This document shows, in pieces, positions 25,063 through 33,726 of a stretch of DNA of 64,000 bases. The DNA is taken from positions 434,001 through 498,000 of the forward strand of contig NC_014313.1 in assembly GCF_000143145.1 (NCBI RefSeq). Direction: 5' to 3'. The stretch is from Hyphomicrobium denitrificans ATCC 51888. GTDB lineage: Bacteria; Pseudomonadota; Alphaproteobacteria; Rhizobiales; Hyphomicrobiaceae. The position numbers and the translations under genes are program-made. Under the pieces are notes generated by a model, which saw only the letters and a program-made list of their open reading frames with translations, did no database searches and was not told the origin of the DNA. How positions within the stretch are numbered: the stretch's first letter is position 1; each line of letters starts with the position of its first letter.

Positions 25063-25819
25063 TGCGGTAAGCGACCAAGCCGATCCATTCTCTCACTGCG
25101 AGATCGGCGCGCTGTAATCCTGCTGCGACACTGATCGGAAAGCGGAGAATGTCACCGGCATCGCGCGTGCGGAAATCGACGGGGAACGGTGAGATGTTCA
25201 GTCCTGCTTGGCGAAACGCGCCGACGGCGCGCGGCATGTGATATGCGGATGTGACCAGCAGCCAGCGATCATCCGGCGCTGGATTGAGTGTTTGGAGCGT
25301 CAAGACAGCATTCTCGTAGGTGTCGCGAGAACCGTTCTCGATGATGACGCGTTCCGGTGCGATGCCGGCATCAACGACATATTGTCGGATTGCTTCGCTT
25401 GCCTCGAAGCCGCCGAACAGGTCTCCGACGCCGCCGGTGAAGACGATTTTCAGTTCAGGACGCTGGCGCGCGATGCGAATGGCTTCGGTCAGGCGTTCCG
25501 CAGACTCGTTGATTGCGAGACCGCCGCGATTTGACGTCACCCAGCCGTCTTCAAATCCACCAAGGACGATGATGCCCGTCAGATGACCATCGGGCAGTGG
25601 TGGCTGGCGCTGCTCGAAGCGTTGTTCCAAGGGAAGAACGAGCGCATTGCCGAGTGGGAGAAATCCGGCAACAGCGAGCCAGCTAAATCCCAATGCGATC
25701 GGCCAGCGTGCTGCCGACGGTCGAAACCGATAGAGCATGAAGCCCGCCGCGATGAGGAGAACGGCGAGGCTCGACGGCTGTGCGAAGAAGAATACGATTT
25801 TCGAGACGGTGTGAAACAT
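25025..25819 (-). CDS. YdcF/ElyC-type DUF218 membrane protein
   Basis: A 264-aa protein from ATG 25819 (MFHTVSKIVFFFAQPS) with two N-terminal membrane segments (about 8-30 and 38-58) and a DUF218 domain: GIIVLGGFEDG, KIVFTGGVGDLFGGFEASEA, ENGSRDTYENAVLTLQTL, LLVTSAYHMPRAVGAFR. DUF218 proteins are tied to envelope and polysaccharide metabolism (ElyC, SanA), probably acting in the periplasm. Within the polysaccharide operon it may act on lipid carrier or repeat-unit metabolism; that is inference. Confidence 0.82.
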   Translation of the reverse strand: MFHTVSKIVFFFAQPSSLAVLLIAAGFMLYRFRPSAARWPIALGFSWLAVAGFLPLGNALVLPLEQRFEQRQPPLPDGHLTGIIVLGGFEDGWVTSNRGGLAINESAERLTEAIRIARQRPELKIVFTGGVGDLFGGFEASEAIRQYVVDAGIAPERVIIENGSRDTYENAVLTLQTLNPAPDDRWLLVTSAYHMPRAVGAFRQAGLNISPFPVDFRTRDAGDILRFPISVAAGLQRADLAVREWIGLVAYRIAGRSSAVFPAP

Positions 25820-25867
25820 GCGCAGGCTTTCGTTTCGATGCACCGTGCATGGACCGAAAGGGGCACG

Positions 25868-26443
25868 TCAAGCGTGATTGGTTTCCGTTGCTGGCGCAGA
25901 GCGTGCCTTGATCCGTACGGCCGGAACTCCGGAGTAAACAGACCAGGGCGCGAGATCGCGTGTCGCGACACTGCCCAAAGCAAGGACGCTGCCCTCTCCG
26001 GTTGCGACGCCAGGGCCGACGATGCTTCGCGCGCAGATCCAGCTTCCGTCTTCGATGTCGATCGATGCGGTGATGAGGTCGAAGCCTGGCTTGCTCCAGT
26101 CATGGCTTCCGGTGCAGAGGTAGGCGGCTTGCGATATGCAACAATGCGAGCCGATATTCACATCTGCAAGATTGTCGATCCAAACGCCTTCTCCGATCCA
26201 ACTGTCGTCGCCGACGGTCAGCTTCCAGGGAAATTTGATGCGAACGCGCGGCTTGATGTCGACGCCTTTTCCAATGCGCGCGCCGAATAAACGCAACAGC
26301 CATCGGCGATGTATTGCTCCGGGAAGCGGCGAGCTAACGAGAAGGCATTCGACGACGAGCCACAGCACTTCGATCCATCGCGGACGGCCGCGGTCGAAAG
26401 ATTTGCGGTCGTAGGTATCGAGCCGCACGTCGGGAGGTTTCAC
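25868..26443 (-). CDS. WcaF/colanic-acid-type O-acetyltransferase
   Basis: A 191-aa left-handed beta-helix acetyltransferase. GTG at 26443 overlaps the stop of the preceding glycosyltransferase (GTGA) and gives VKPPDVRLDTYDRKSFDRGR. A hydrophobic segment (IEVLWLVVECLLVSSPLPGA) and hexapeptide repeats (VDIKPRVRIKFPWKLTVGDDSWIG, VNIGSHCCISQAAYLCTGSHD) carry the catalytic His in TGSHDW. Probably O-acetylates a sugar of the repeat unit using acetyl-CoA. The open frame upstream of 26443 is shadow sequence. Confidence 0.85.
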   Translation of the reverse strand: MKPPDVRLDTYDRKSFDRGRPRWIEVLWLVVECLLVSSPLPGAIHRRWLLRLFGARIGKGVDIKPRVRIKFPWKLTVGDDSWIGEGVWIDNLADVNIGSHCCISQAAYLCTGSHDWSKPGFDLITASIDIEDGSWICARSIVGPGVATGEGSVLALGSVATRDLAPWSVYSGVPAVRIKARSAPATETNHA

Positions 26444-27600
26444 GAGACTTGTACGCTCGCCGGACGTTCGGCGCCGTTCACGAGCCATTCGTAGACGGCG
26501 AGGAATTTCTCGGCCGTGGCGGTCCAGCTGAATTGTTGTTCGACGAGCGCGCGGCCGCTGCGTCCCATTTGGTGCAATTCGGCGGGCTGCGAGGTCAAAA
26601 AGCGCGACAGGTCTTTCGCCATTTCGACCGGATTTAGCGAAAGGCGCTCGGCGGCCGTTGCGGAGAAGCCTTCGTGAAGATTGCAGGCATCGGTTTTCAG
26701 CACAGGCAGCCCGTAAGACCATGCCTCCAGCACTGCCATCGGTACGCCTTCGCTTAGTGACGGCAGCACGAAGGCGTCTGCTCGCCGGAATGCGGTTTCT
26801 TTATCAATTCCGAAAAGCGGGCCGACGAGATGGATGCGATCGTTGAGGCATCGCTGATGAATTTTGTTCGCGAGAATTTGGCTGTAGCCGCCCTGGTCCC
26901 ATCCTGCGATCACAAGGTGCCAGTCGCCCAATTCGTGCTTGGGCCAGGCATCGATCAGCGCCGTCAGATTCTTTTTCGGGTGCAGGCGCCCGAGAAACAG
27001 TATGACCTTCGCGCCGGCCGGAACGCTCGCGCACCACGGCGGAAGCGCAGAGGTATTGGACGGCGGAGGCGGGGCGACGCCGTTGGGGATGATTGCGATA
27101 GGATTTCTCAATCCCAGGCTGCGAATGCATTGGGCTTCCGCTTCGCACAGGGCGTGCAGGCAGGCTGCGCCGCGCAGGTGAGCGTTCTCATAGAGGCGCG
27201 CGGCAATGGCTTTTTTCCATCGCGAATGACGTAGAGCCCATGTGTCGAGCATTCCGTGTGGCGAGACGATGTAGGGTCGACGCGTTCGGCAGGCCCAAAG
27301 CGAAACCGCGAGCGACGGATAGGTCCATAGGCCATGCGTGTGAACGATCGCTGCGTCGATGTCCTGTAAGCGGGCAAGGGCGGCCGGTGCGTATCCGAGT
27401 GCGGACGGCCCGCGAACGGTGAGCGCTGAGGCGGGTGCGCCATTCCATTCGGTGGATTTGATCGGCCATTGTGCGTCGCGCAAGCCGATCACGCGCACGT
27501 CTGGAACGACGGCGAGCAAGGCGCGCGACAAGTCTTCGACGACGGCCGATACGCCGCCGCCGGCACGCGACAGTGAGGAGGTTACAAGAGCGGCTTTCAT
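26440..27600 (-). CDS. GT4 glycosyltransferase
   Basis: A 386-aa GT-B enzyme: MKAALVTSSLSRAGGGVSAVVEDLSRALL at the start, then HTHGLWTYPSLAVSLWACRTRRPYIVSPHGMLDTWAL of the acceptor domain, and donor-domain motifs ILFLGRLHPKKNLTALIDAW and ADAFVLPSLSEGVPMAVLEAWSYGLPVLKT (EX7E-type). ATG 27600 overlaps the previous stop (ATGA). The PHGMLDTW element is common in fucose/mannose-type transferases of exopolysaccharide clusters, but the sugar cannot be assigned. Confidence 0.85.
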   Translation of the reverse strand: MKAALVTSSLSRAGGGVSAVVEDLSRALLAVVPDVRVIGLRDAQWPIKSTEWNGAPASALTVRGPSALGYAPAALARLQDIDAAIVHTHGLWTYPSLAVSLWACRTRRPYIVSPHGMLDTWALRHSRWKKAIAARLYENAHLRGAACLHALCEAEAQCIRSLGLRNPIAIIPNGVAPPPPSNTSALPPWCASVPAGAKVILFLGRLHPKKNLTALIDAWPKHELGDWHLVIAGWDQGGYSQILANKIHQRCLNDRIHLVGPLFGIDKETAFRRADAFVLPSLSEGVPMAVLEAWSYGLPVLKTDACNLHEGFSATAAERLSLNPVEMAKDLSRFLTSQPAELHQMGRSGRALVEQQFSWTATAEKFLAVYEWLVNGAERPASVQVS

Positions 27601-28805
27601 TCCGGTTGCGTCGTGCGGCGCAGGTTTGTCGAGGCGCGATGTGCGCGATAAGAAAGTGCTGCTGCCAGCGCGACAGCGGCCCTCGATCTTCGTCGCGAGC
27701 GAAGAGGATACGCGGCCACCGCTGCTTCGATCATCCCCGACGAAAATCTGTGCAGGTCCCAATCGTGGATGATGCGAAGGCTTGCTTCGCCCATCGCCCG
27801 CCGCTTCGGGGTCGTCGCGATGTCGTCCAGCAGCATCGCAAGCTGCGCTGTATCGGCCGGATCGAAGATGTAACCGTTGACGCCGTCCTGCACGAGGTCG
27901 CGATGACATCCGACGGCTTTCGACACGAGAACGGGCAAACCTGCGGCCATCGCTTCGTTGATGACGAGGCCCCATGTTTCGGCGAGACTTGGAAAGACAA
28001 AAGCGCCAGCGGTTGCGTAAAGAGCGGGCAAATCTTCGTAGGATGCGCGACCAACCAGATGTATATGTTCGGTCAAACATAATTCTGCGATGCGACGTGC
28101 GATTGTTGCGTAGAGCGGGCCGTCGCCTGCAATCGTGAGGTGCCAGGCGTCTTCTCCGGCCATGTCGCGATAGCGCCGGTAAGCGTTGATCAGTAGGACA
28201 ATATTCTTGCCTTCAACGAGACGCGAGCAGCACAGGAAATGGGGTCGAACGAGATTGCTGCTTATGCCTTGAGTCTGGCGCAGCATTCCGACGCCGGAGA
28301 AATGGCGATTGTCGACGACATCATATCCGAGTGAAATCCGGCGCGACGGAAAGCCCAATCCGGCGAGGTAGTCCTTCTGCGGTGTGCCTGCGACGAGTGC
28401 GGAATGGAAGAGGGACAATACTTGGCGCTTCAGAGATTCGCGGATTGGATTTCTCTGATCGTTGAGATTGTGAGAGTCGCTCATCAGGATTGCTGGAATG
28501 CCAGTCCCTTGGCAGAGGCATGCTGCCAGCAGTGCGAGCGGTTCGGCATAACCGGGAATGGCGACAACATCGGGCGAAAATGTCTTCAGCCAGCCGTCCA
28601 AGGCCGCCAAGCTTTGCATGCGGCTGTCTTGGCGTTGCGATAGCGAGATGACGCCGGCGCTTCGCTTTGCTTCCGCTACACGCCAATCGTAGTCGCGGTC
28701 GATGTCCGTGAATTCGAGCGCCAAAACCGACGCGCGACGCCGGAGATCGGCGAGGCGCGCCAAGTGGTACGGTCCGTAGCTGCGGAATAAAAGCGCGATG
28801 CGCAT
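27597..28805 (-). CDS. GT4 glycosyltransferase
   Basis: A 402-aa enzyme beginning MRIALLFRSYGPYHLARLADL. The donor domain shows FLCCSRLVEGKNIVLLINAY, GDGPLYATIARRIAEL and FVFPSLAETWGLVINEAMAAGLPVLVSKAVGCHRDLV, a clear GT4 nucleotide-sugar site. ATG 28805 is preferred for its family-like N-terminus; ATG 28835, two bases after the polymerase stop, would add ten residues. Basic C-terminal tail (LRSRRRSRAAVALAAALSYR) may sit at the membrane. Confidence 0.84.
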   Translation of the reverse strand: MRIALLFRSYGPYHLARLADLRRRASVLALEFTDIDRDYDWRVAEAKRSAGVISLSQRQDSRMQSLAALDGWLKTFSPDVVAIPGYAEPLALLAACLCQGTGIPAILMSDSHNLNDQRNPIRESLKRQVLSLFHSALVAGTPQKDYLAGLGFPSRRISLGYDVVDNRHFSGVGMLRQTQGISSNLVRPHFLCCSRLVEGKNIVLLINAYRRYRDMAGEDAWHLTIAGDGPLYATIARRIAELCLTEHIHLVGRASYEDLPALYATAGAFVFPSLAETWGLVINEAMAAGLPVLVSKAVGCHRDLVQDGVNGYIFDPADTAQLAMLLDDIATTPKRRAMGEASLRIIHDWDLHRFSSGMIEAAVAAYPLRSRRRSRAAVALAAALSYRAHRASTNLRRTTQPE

Positions 28806-28837
28806 TGGGTTGACGGAGGTGCGGCCGTTTTCCATTG

Positions 28838-30175
28838 CTATGCGGACTGCCGATAGCGAGACGGCGCGCGCATAGGCGTCGTGCGCGCAACGAAGCGCAG
28901 AATGATCAGCGCCGGCAGGCCGAAAAGCAGCGCCCGAAACATCCAGGCTTCGATTGTCTGGGTAAGGAGATAAATCGAGAGGGCTGCGAGCAGAACGTAG
29001 GCAGGTTGCACCCGAGGATCGCTGCGGCTCAGTTTCCATAGCCGGCCGTAAAGAAAGCCAACCGCGAAAATCGCGAGCGGCGCGAAACATCCGAACTCGA
29101 GGCAGAAATCACCGACGAAGCTCGGTGCGGCTCCGACCGCGATGTCCCAGCCGGTGATCGTCGCGATGCGATCAACCGGAATGCCGGCGCCTCGCGTCAG
29201 ATCGATATTCAGGCCCAACTCGGAAACGACGTCGGTATATTTCGTTGGCCATAACGAGTGTGGGACGATGCGTGCGCTCATGTGCGCGAAAATGCGCCGG
29301 CCTCCGAAAGTGTCGTCGGTTGCCTCGACGTATCGCACGATCGCGGAACTGAAGAGATATTCGTTGCCGGACCAGTTCTCGAGCATTGTCGATACCGAAC
29401 CGTCGAGCTTTTCCTCGGACCCGAGATAGATTGCGTCGCGGTTGGCGACCAGCCAGAGAAGCAAGACGCCGACGGATGCCGCGCCGATGGCTGCGACGAC
29501 GAACGGAATGCGCGGGCGAAAGACGAGAATGTAGCTGCCTGCAAGACCGACCAGCGCAAGGAATGTCGGCCCACGCCGCGCGCCGAGCAATCCTTGCAGC
29601 AAAAGCGGCGTAAGAAAGACGAGTACGAGTATCCAATGCCTCGGCTGCATTCCTCCGTGGCGCCTGGAGAGTATGATGAGCGGCGTCGCGACAAATCCGA
29701 ACTGCGCCGCTTCGCGAATGTAGCCGCTGTCGTCCCAGCCGCCGCCGTATGCATGTCCGTATGCGGCTGCAAATCCGCCGACGTTGATGATTCCGACCAG
29801 CCACGTCAGTGCGCCCAGCGATCCGAAGGCGACGCCGACGGCAAGAATGGCGTTTGGATTTTGTTGAAGGATCGGGGCAGAAGCTTTGCGCGCGTGACGG
29901 CCGCCGCGCCAGATGCCGAGGATCAGCGCAACACACATGACGTTTGCGACCAGCTGGAATTTTGCCAGTTCGTCCCAATAGCCGGCCCGGGAGACGAATT
30001 CGAATTCGTCGCTGGTTGCGCCGTAGATCGGCAGCCAGGCATAAAGGAACAGGCATTGCGGAACGCAGAACATGGTTGGATGGAAAACGTCGCGCCATCG
30101 CATCCAGTCACGAAAAATCGCCCACAGTCCGAAGAGGGCGAGGAAGCCTGCCTGTCCATAGAATAGGCCCTGCAT
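28838..30175 (-). CDS. Wzy-like repeat-unit polymerase
   Basis: A 445-aa polytopic membrane protein with about ten or more hydrophobic segments and a large periplasmic loop (about residues 225-345: RDAIYLGSEEKLDG...IVPHSLWPTKYTDVVSELGLNIDLTRGAG). Size, topology and place among glycosyltransferases and a flippase fit the Wzy polymerase that links undecaprenyl-bound repeat units in the periplasm. Family sequence conservation is low, so the assignment rests on topology and context. Confidence 0.7.
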   Translation of the reverse strand: MQGLFYGQAGFLALFGLWAIFRDWMRWRDVFHPTMFCVPQCLFLYAWLPIYGATSDEFEFVSRAGYWDELAKFQLVANVMCVALILGIWRGGRHARKASAPILQQNPNAILAVGVAFGSLGALTWLVGIINVGGFAAAYGHAYGGGWDDSGYIREAAQFGFVATPLIILSRRHGGMQPRHWILVLVFLTPLLLQGLLGARRGPTFLALVGLAGSYILVFRPRIPFVVAAIGAASVGVLLLWLVANRDAIYLGSEEKLDGSVSTMLENWSGNEYLFSSAIVRYVEATDDTFGGRRIFAHMSARIVPHSLWPTKYTDVVSELGLNIDLTRGAGIPVDRIATITGWDIAVGAAPSFVGDFCLEFGCFAPLAIFAVGFLYGRLWKLSRSDPRVQPAYVLLAALSIYLLTQTIEAWMFRALLFGLPALIILRFVARTTPMRAPSRYRQSA

Positions 30176-30213
30176 CTAGCGCGATTGCAGTCGCCGCATG
30201 TGTTGCCGGGATT

Positions 30214-31458
30214 TCATGGAAGTTTGTCCGCGCAGGCGGGTTCGAGCTTTGAGCACGCATTGATCAGGCGTTCGCCGTATCTCTCCCACGTGAATTCTTG
30301 GGCGCGGTCGCGCGCACTCCGAGACATGCGTTGACGCAGATCGCGATTGGCAACGACGCGCTCGATCGCGTCGGCCAAGGCTTCCGGGTTTCGTATCGGG
30401 ACGATGATACCATCTTGTCCATCACGCACGACGGAGCCGCAGTTCGGTGTCGTGATGACCGGAACGGCACAGGCAAGAGCCTCAAGATGCGCCAGTGCGA
30501 AGCCATCGGACAATGTCGGAAGGACAAACACATCTGCTGCAAGAAACTCGTGCTGGACCGACGTTCGCGGAACTTGTCCGACGTAGGTTGGACCTTCGAA
30601 AAGCGGCTCGGACCTTTGTGCGTTCGTGACGGGACCGACGACGCGAATCTCGCATGGCACGTTGCGTTCGCGGAGCAGACGGGCGGCGGCAGCGAGGTAA
30701 TGACTTCCTTTGAGAAGTCCGACGGTCCCGACAAATAGGACGCGGCCAGGTATCGTGTTCGGTTCGGTGGCGAGCCAGCTGGCGTCAACGCCGTAAGGAA
30801 CGAGTTCAACCTTCTTTGGATCGGCGCCGAGTGCGATGACGGAATGATAAACGAACTCGGATGGTACGAGGATCAAGTCTGCGACTTCATACTTGCGCCG
30901 GTCGCGCGCTCGGCCTTCATCGATTGCTGTGAATGATGGAATGTTCCAGGGGACTTCCGGGAAGCGCTGATGCTCTTCGGCGAGATGCCAGCCGATATCG
31001 GGATTGAGCATCGCCTCATGAACGATGCGAAAGCCGCGCGCCTTCGCTTCCTCGCAAAATTCGACGTCGTCGTTGACGATGACGGTATAGATGGCGTTGG
31101 CACCGCCCAACTTGTCGTTCCGCGCACACTTCATCACGGCTTGCGAAATCGATCCCCAGATGGCGCTCAATCCGATCTTGCTGGCGATGTGTGCGGTGAC
31201 GACTGTGCTGCTCACCTGACGCACGTTCTCGGACGTGAGATTTGCCGGAAGCTTTCTCCCGAGCATACGGCGGGCGAATGATGGTCGAAGTCGAGCGGGC
31301 CACAAGCGCTCCGCGAAGCGACCCGCTCCGACGCTGGCGCAGAAATCGGTGTAGAAACGCTGGAGCATGCCCGCGCGTTCGAGGATCGCTGGTACGGCGT
31401 AATGCAAGCGTGCGCCGGGTTGCAGAACCGCGAATTTTAATTGGCTTGATTCAGGCAT
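30214..31458 (-). CDS. GT4 glycosyltransferase
   Basis: A 414-aa GT-B enzyme from ATG 31458 (MPESSQLKFAVLQPGARLHYAVP), overlapping the preceding gene by eight bases; ATG 31479 would add seven residues. Acceptor-side elements include HEAMLNPDIGWHLAEEHQRFP and LILVPSEFVYHSVIALGADPKKV; the donor site is VLFVGTVGLLKGSHYL and VFVLPTLSDGFALAHLEALACAVPVITTPNCGSVVRDG. Specificity unknown. Confidence 0.84.
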   Translation of the reverse strand: MPESSQLKFAVLQPGARLHYAVPAILERAGMLQRFYTDFCASVGAGRFAERLWPARLRPSFARRMLGRKLPANLTSENVRQVSSTVVTAHIASKIGLSAIWGSISQAVMKCARNDKLGGANAIYTVIVNDDVEFCEEAKARGFRIVHEAMLNPDIGWHLAEEHQRFPEVPWNIPSFTAIDEGRARDRRKYEVADLILVPSEFVYHSVIALGADPKKVELVPYGVDASWLATEPNTIPGRVLFVGTVGLLKGSHYLAAAARLLRERNVPCEIRVVGPVTNAQRSEPLFEGPTYVGQVPRTSVQHEFLAADVFVLPTLSDGFALAHLEALACAVPVITTPNCGSVVRDGQDGIIVPIRNPEALADAIERVVANRDLRQRMSRSARDRAQEFTWERYGERLINACSKLEPACADKLP

Positions 31459-32599
31459 TGGCTGAATTCTGGCGTTCATAGGAATAGTCGGACGATCCGT
31501 TCCATATCGCTGCCAACTTTTCGACGGCCGACTCCCACGTAAACGTAGCGGAGTGCTCGACAATGCGAGCGCGCAGCGCTGCGTAGCTGTCAGGGTCATC
31601 GACGTAGCCCGCAATGACGTCGGCAATCTCGTCCGCGTCCGCCCGCGCGTCGAACAGTTGCCCGCATCCTTCAGGGACCGTATCCGGTATGCCGCCGGTG
31701 CGGCTTGCAAGCACTGGAACTCCGAGGCGCAGGCTTTCGCGATTTGAGATCCCGAAGGCTTCTGCGGATGAGAAGAGGCACGTGAAATGGCATGATCGCA
31801 TGAATTCGAGGAAGCGTTGCGGTTCGCTGTGTTTGTCGATGTATCCGATAGGCCGGAGCAGGTGATGACGCGGCCCGTCGGCTTCTGCGAAACCAGCGGC
31901 GGCAACTTCGACTTCCATGCCTCGAGCGTGAAGACATTCGGCAATCTCGAGGATGAAGTTCAGATTTTTTCGCTTCCAGTCCTTGCCGAGAAATCCCAAC
32001 CGCAGTTTCGCCAGCGAGGCTGGTTTGACCTCGCTGAGCTCGGAGATGTTCGGAGCGTCGAAGTTCGATCCGGCGGGAACGACGTGGACGTTCGCGGGAT
32101 CGACATGATAGCGCTCGACCACGGAGCGTGCCGCCCATCGGCTCATGCAAACAATGTGTTTTGCTGTGGTGTATCGTTCTTTTTCGCGTGTCATCGCGTC
32201 GGCCATCATATGGCGGCTGACGGTGCGGTTGTCCGCGAGACCGTATTCCTCGAAGTTCTGCGCGAGCGTAGCGTCGATGTAATAGCTCACAGGCCCAGTG
32301 TGCTTCGGGGGCGGAAATAGCGGGAAATGGCTGATGACTTCGGCATCGCATTCAACTGTGCTCGATTGGCTTAGTAGGCGGTGCAGAAAGTCTGCGCTGT
32401 ATTGAAAGCCGCCGCGTTCGCCGTGACGCAGTTGAGACCAGATATTCCACATTGCCCTGCGAAGGCTGTAGCGTCTCGGATCGAGTGTCCAGGCGGCGTC
32501 GAGAAAGCCGGCTTGTTGCGCGGCGCGGAACAAGTGGAATGGCGTTCCGCTCCAGGCCGCGGGTGACGTGGCGTCGCCAATGCACGTCAGGATTCGCAT
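31451..32599 (-). CDS. GT4 glycosyltransferase
   Basis: A 382-aa protein, MRILTCIGDATSPAAWSGTP, with donor-domain motifs LGFLGKDWKRKNLNFILEIA and CLFSSAEAFGISNRESLRLGVPVLASRTGGIPDTV (E replaced within the usual EX7E region by an NRESLRLG variant). It starts 13 bases inside the upstream glycosyltransferase gene, so the two are coupled. Sugar unknown. Confidence 0.83.
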   Translation of the reverse strand: MRILTCIGDATSPAAWSGTPFHLFRAAQQAGFLDAAWTLDPRRYSLRRAMWNIWSQLRHGERGGFQYSADFLHRLLSQSSTVECDAEVISHFPLFPPPKHTGPVSYYIDATLAQNFEEYGLADNRTVSRHMMADAMTREKERYTTAKHIVCMSRWAARSVVERYHVDPANVHVVPAGSNFDAPNISELSEVKPASLAKLRLGFLGKDWKRKNLNFILEIAECLHARGMEVEVAAAGFAEADGPRHHLLRPIGYIDKHSEPQRFLEFMRSCHFTCLFSSAEAFGISNRESLRLGVPVLASRTGGIPDTVPEGCGQLFDARADADEIADVIAGYVDDPDSYAALRARIVEHSATFTWESAVEKLAAIWNGSSDYSYERQNSANA

Positions 32600-33726
32600 T
32601 CGACCAGCCTATCGATGGGTTGTTGTGTGCCGAAAAGCTGTGTTTCCCAGCGTTGGGCGCAACGCTCGATACTGTACTCTGCGCGAACGCGACGGAGCGA
32701 GTTGGAACTCATGCGTGCGCGCAGTTCCGGCGTGTTCAGCACGTTGTAGAGCGCCAGCGCCAATGCGTCCGCATCGGACGGCGCAACGAGGAGTCCGGCT
32801 TCTCCATTCGCCAGGACTTCGCGGCAGGCAGCGACGTCTGTCGCAACGATGGGGATTCCCGCCGCCATCGCTTCGATCAGGACAATGCCGAATCCTTCGT
32901 CTCGCGTTGTGCTGAATGCGAAGACGTCGGCCTGTCCCAGCAGACTTGCGACGTCAGTACGATTGCCAAAAAACGTTGTCGATTTGGAGATGCCGAGGTT
33001 GCGCGCGTGTGCTTCTAGTGACGTTCGCAAGCTGCCATCGCCAATGATCCAAAGGCGCGCGTTCGGAATATCGCGGTGTATTTTCGCGAAGGCATCCAGC
33101 AGCGTCGCATGGTCCTTGATGACGTCCAATCTCGAAACGATTGCAATCGTCGGCGTGAGATCGCGCCGGCTGTCACGTGACTTGCGGGCTGTTGCAAGAA
33201 TGTCCGCGACGTCGATGGCGTTGGGCACGATTGCGGATCGTGCCGGCATCCCGATGCCGAGCTTGCCGAATTCCTGCGCGACCGCTGAGGAGCATGACAC
33301 GACGGGGCATTGTACAACGCGCGAAGCCAATAGAACTGCGGTGAATCGCAGTCTTGATATTAAACTTCGCGAGGGAGGGTTCCCGGCCCACGCGCTGATG
33401 GAATTGATGCCTACACCGTGTGCCGCGACAGCGGAAATGATATGCGGAATGCCGAAGCAGTGAATTAATACCGCGTCGGGTTTCACTTGTGCGATTTTCT
33501 CTCTGATCCATCGCCATCGTTGTAAGTGTGTTCGTTTGTCGGGTGGGATGACACTGACGTTGGTTTGCGAGAGTTGCTGAAAATCCCGTTCCAGGCTTCG
33601 CGATGATACTTCCCAAGCGAGAACGTGTTGATCGAAACGACCCTGCCAGTGCCGCGCGAGGCGCAGGCACATGACTTCGGTTCCGCCGGTCCCGAGTCCG
33701 GCGATGACATGCATCACGCGCTTCAT
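32587..33726 (-). CDS. GT4 glycosyltransferase, paralogue of the preceding gene
   Basis: A 379-aa enzyme, MKRVMHVIAGLGTGGTEVMC, with IAIVSRLDVIKDHATLLDAF and VFAFSTTRDEGFGIVLIEAMAAGIPIVATDVAACREVLA. This last block is nearly the same as FAFSTTKDEGLGIALIEAMAIGVPVVASDVGACREVLE in the gene just upstream (33723-34886), pointing to tandem duplication. ATG 33726 overlaps the previous stop (ATGA). Confidence 0.86.
   Translation of the reverse strand: MKRVMHVIAGLGTGGTEVMCLRLARHWQGRFDQHVLAWEVSSRSLERDFQQLSQTNVSVIPPDKRTHLQRWRWIREKIAQVKPDAVLIHCFGIPHIISAVAAHGVGINSISAWAGNPPSRSLISRLRFTAVLLASRVVQCPVVSCSSAVAQEFGKLGIGMPARSAIVPNAIDVADILATARKSRDSRRDLTPTIAIVSRLDVIKDHATLLDAFAKIHRDIPNARLWIIGDGSLRTSLEAHARNLGISKSTTFFGNRTDVASLLGQADVFAFSTTRDEGFGIVLIEAMAAGIPIVATDVAACREVLANGEAGLLVAPSDADALALALYNVLNTPELRARMSSNSLRRVRAEYSIERCAQRWETQLFGTQQPIDRLVECES

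Noticed and set aside
29258-30166. 302-codon plus-strand open frame
   Set aside because: Antisense to the Wzy-like polymerase; no start signal and no domain.
30214-31944. Extension of the glycosyltransferase frame to 31944
   Set aside because: The added N-terminal 160 codons are the shadow of the upstream glycosyltransferase; the family N-terminus starts at 31458.
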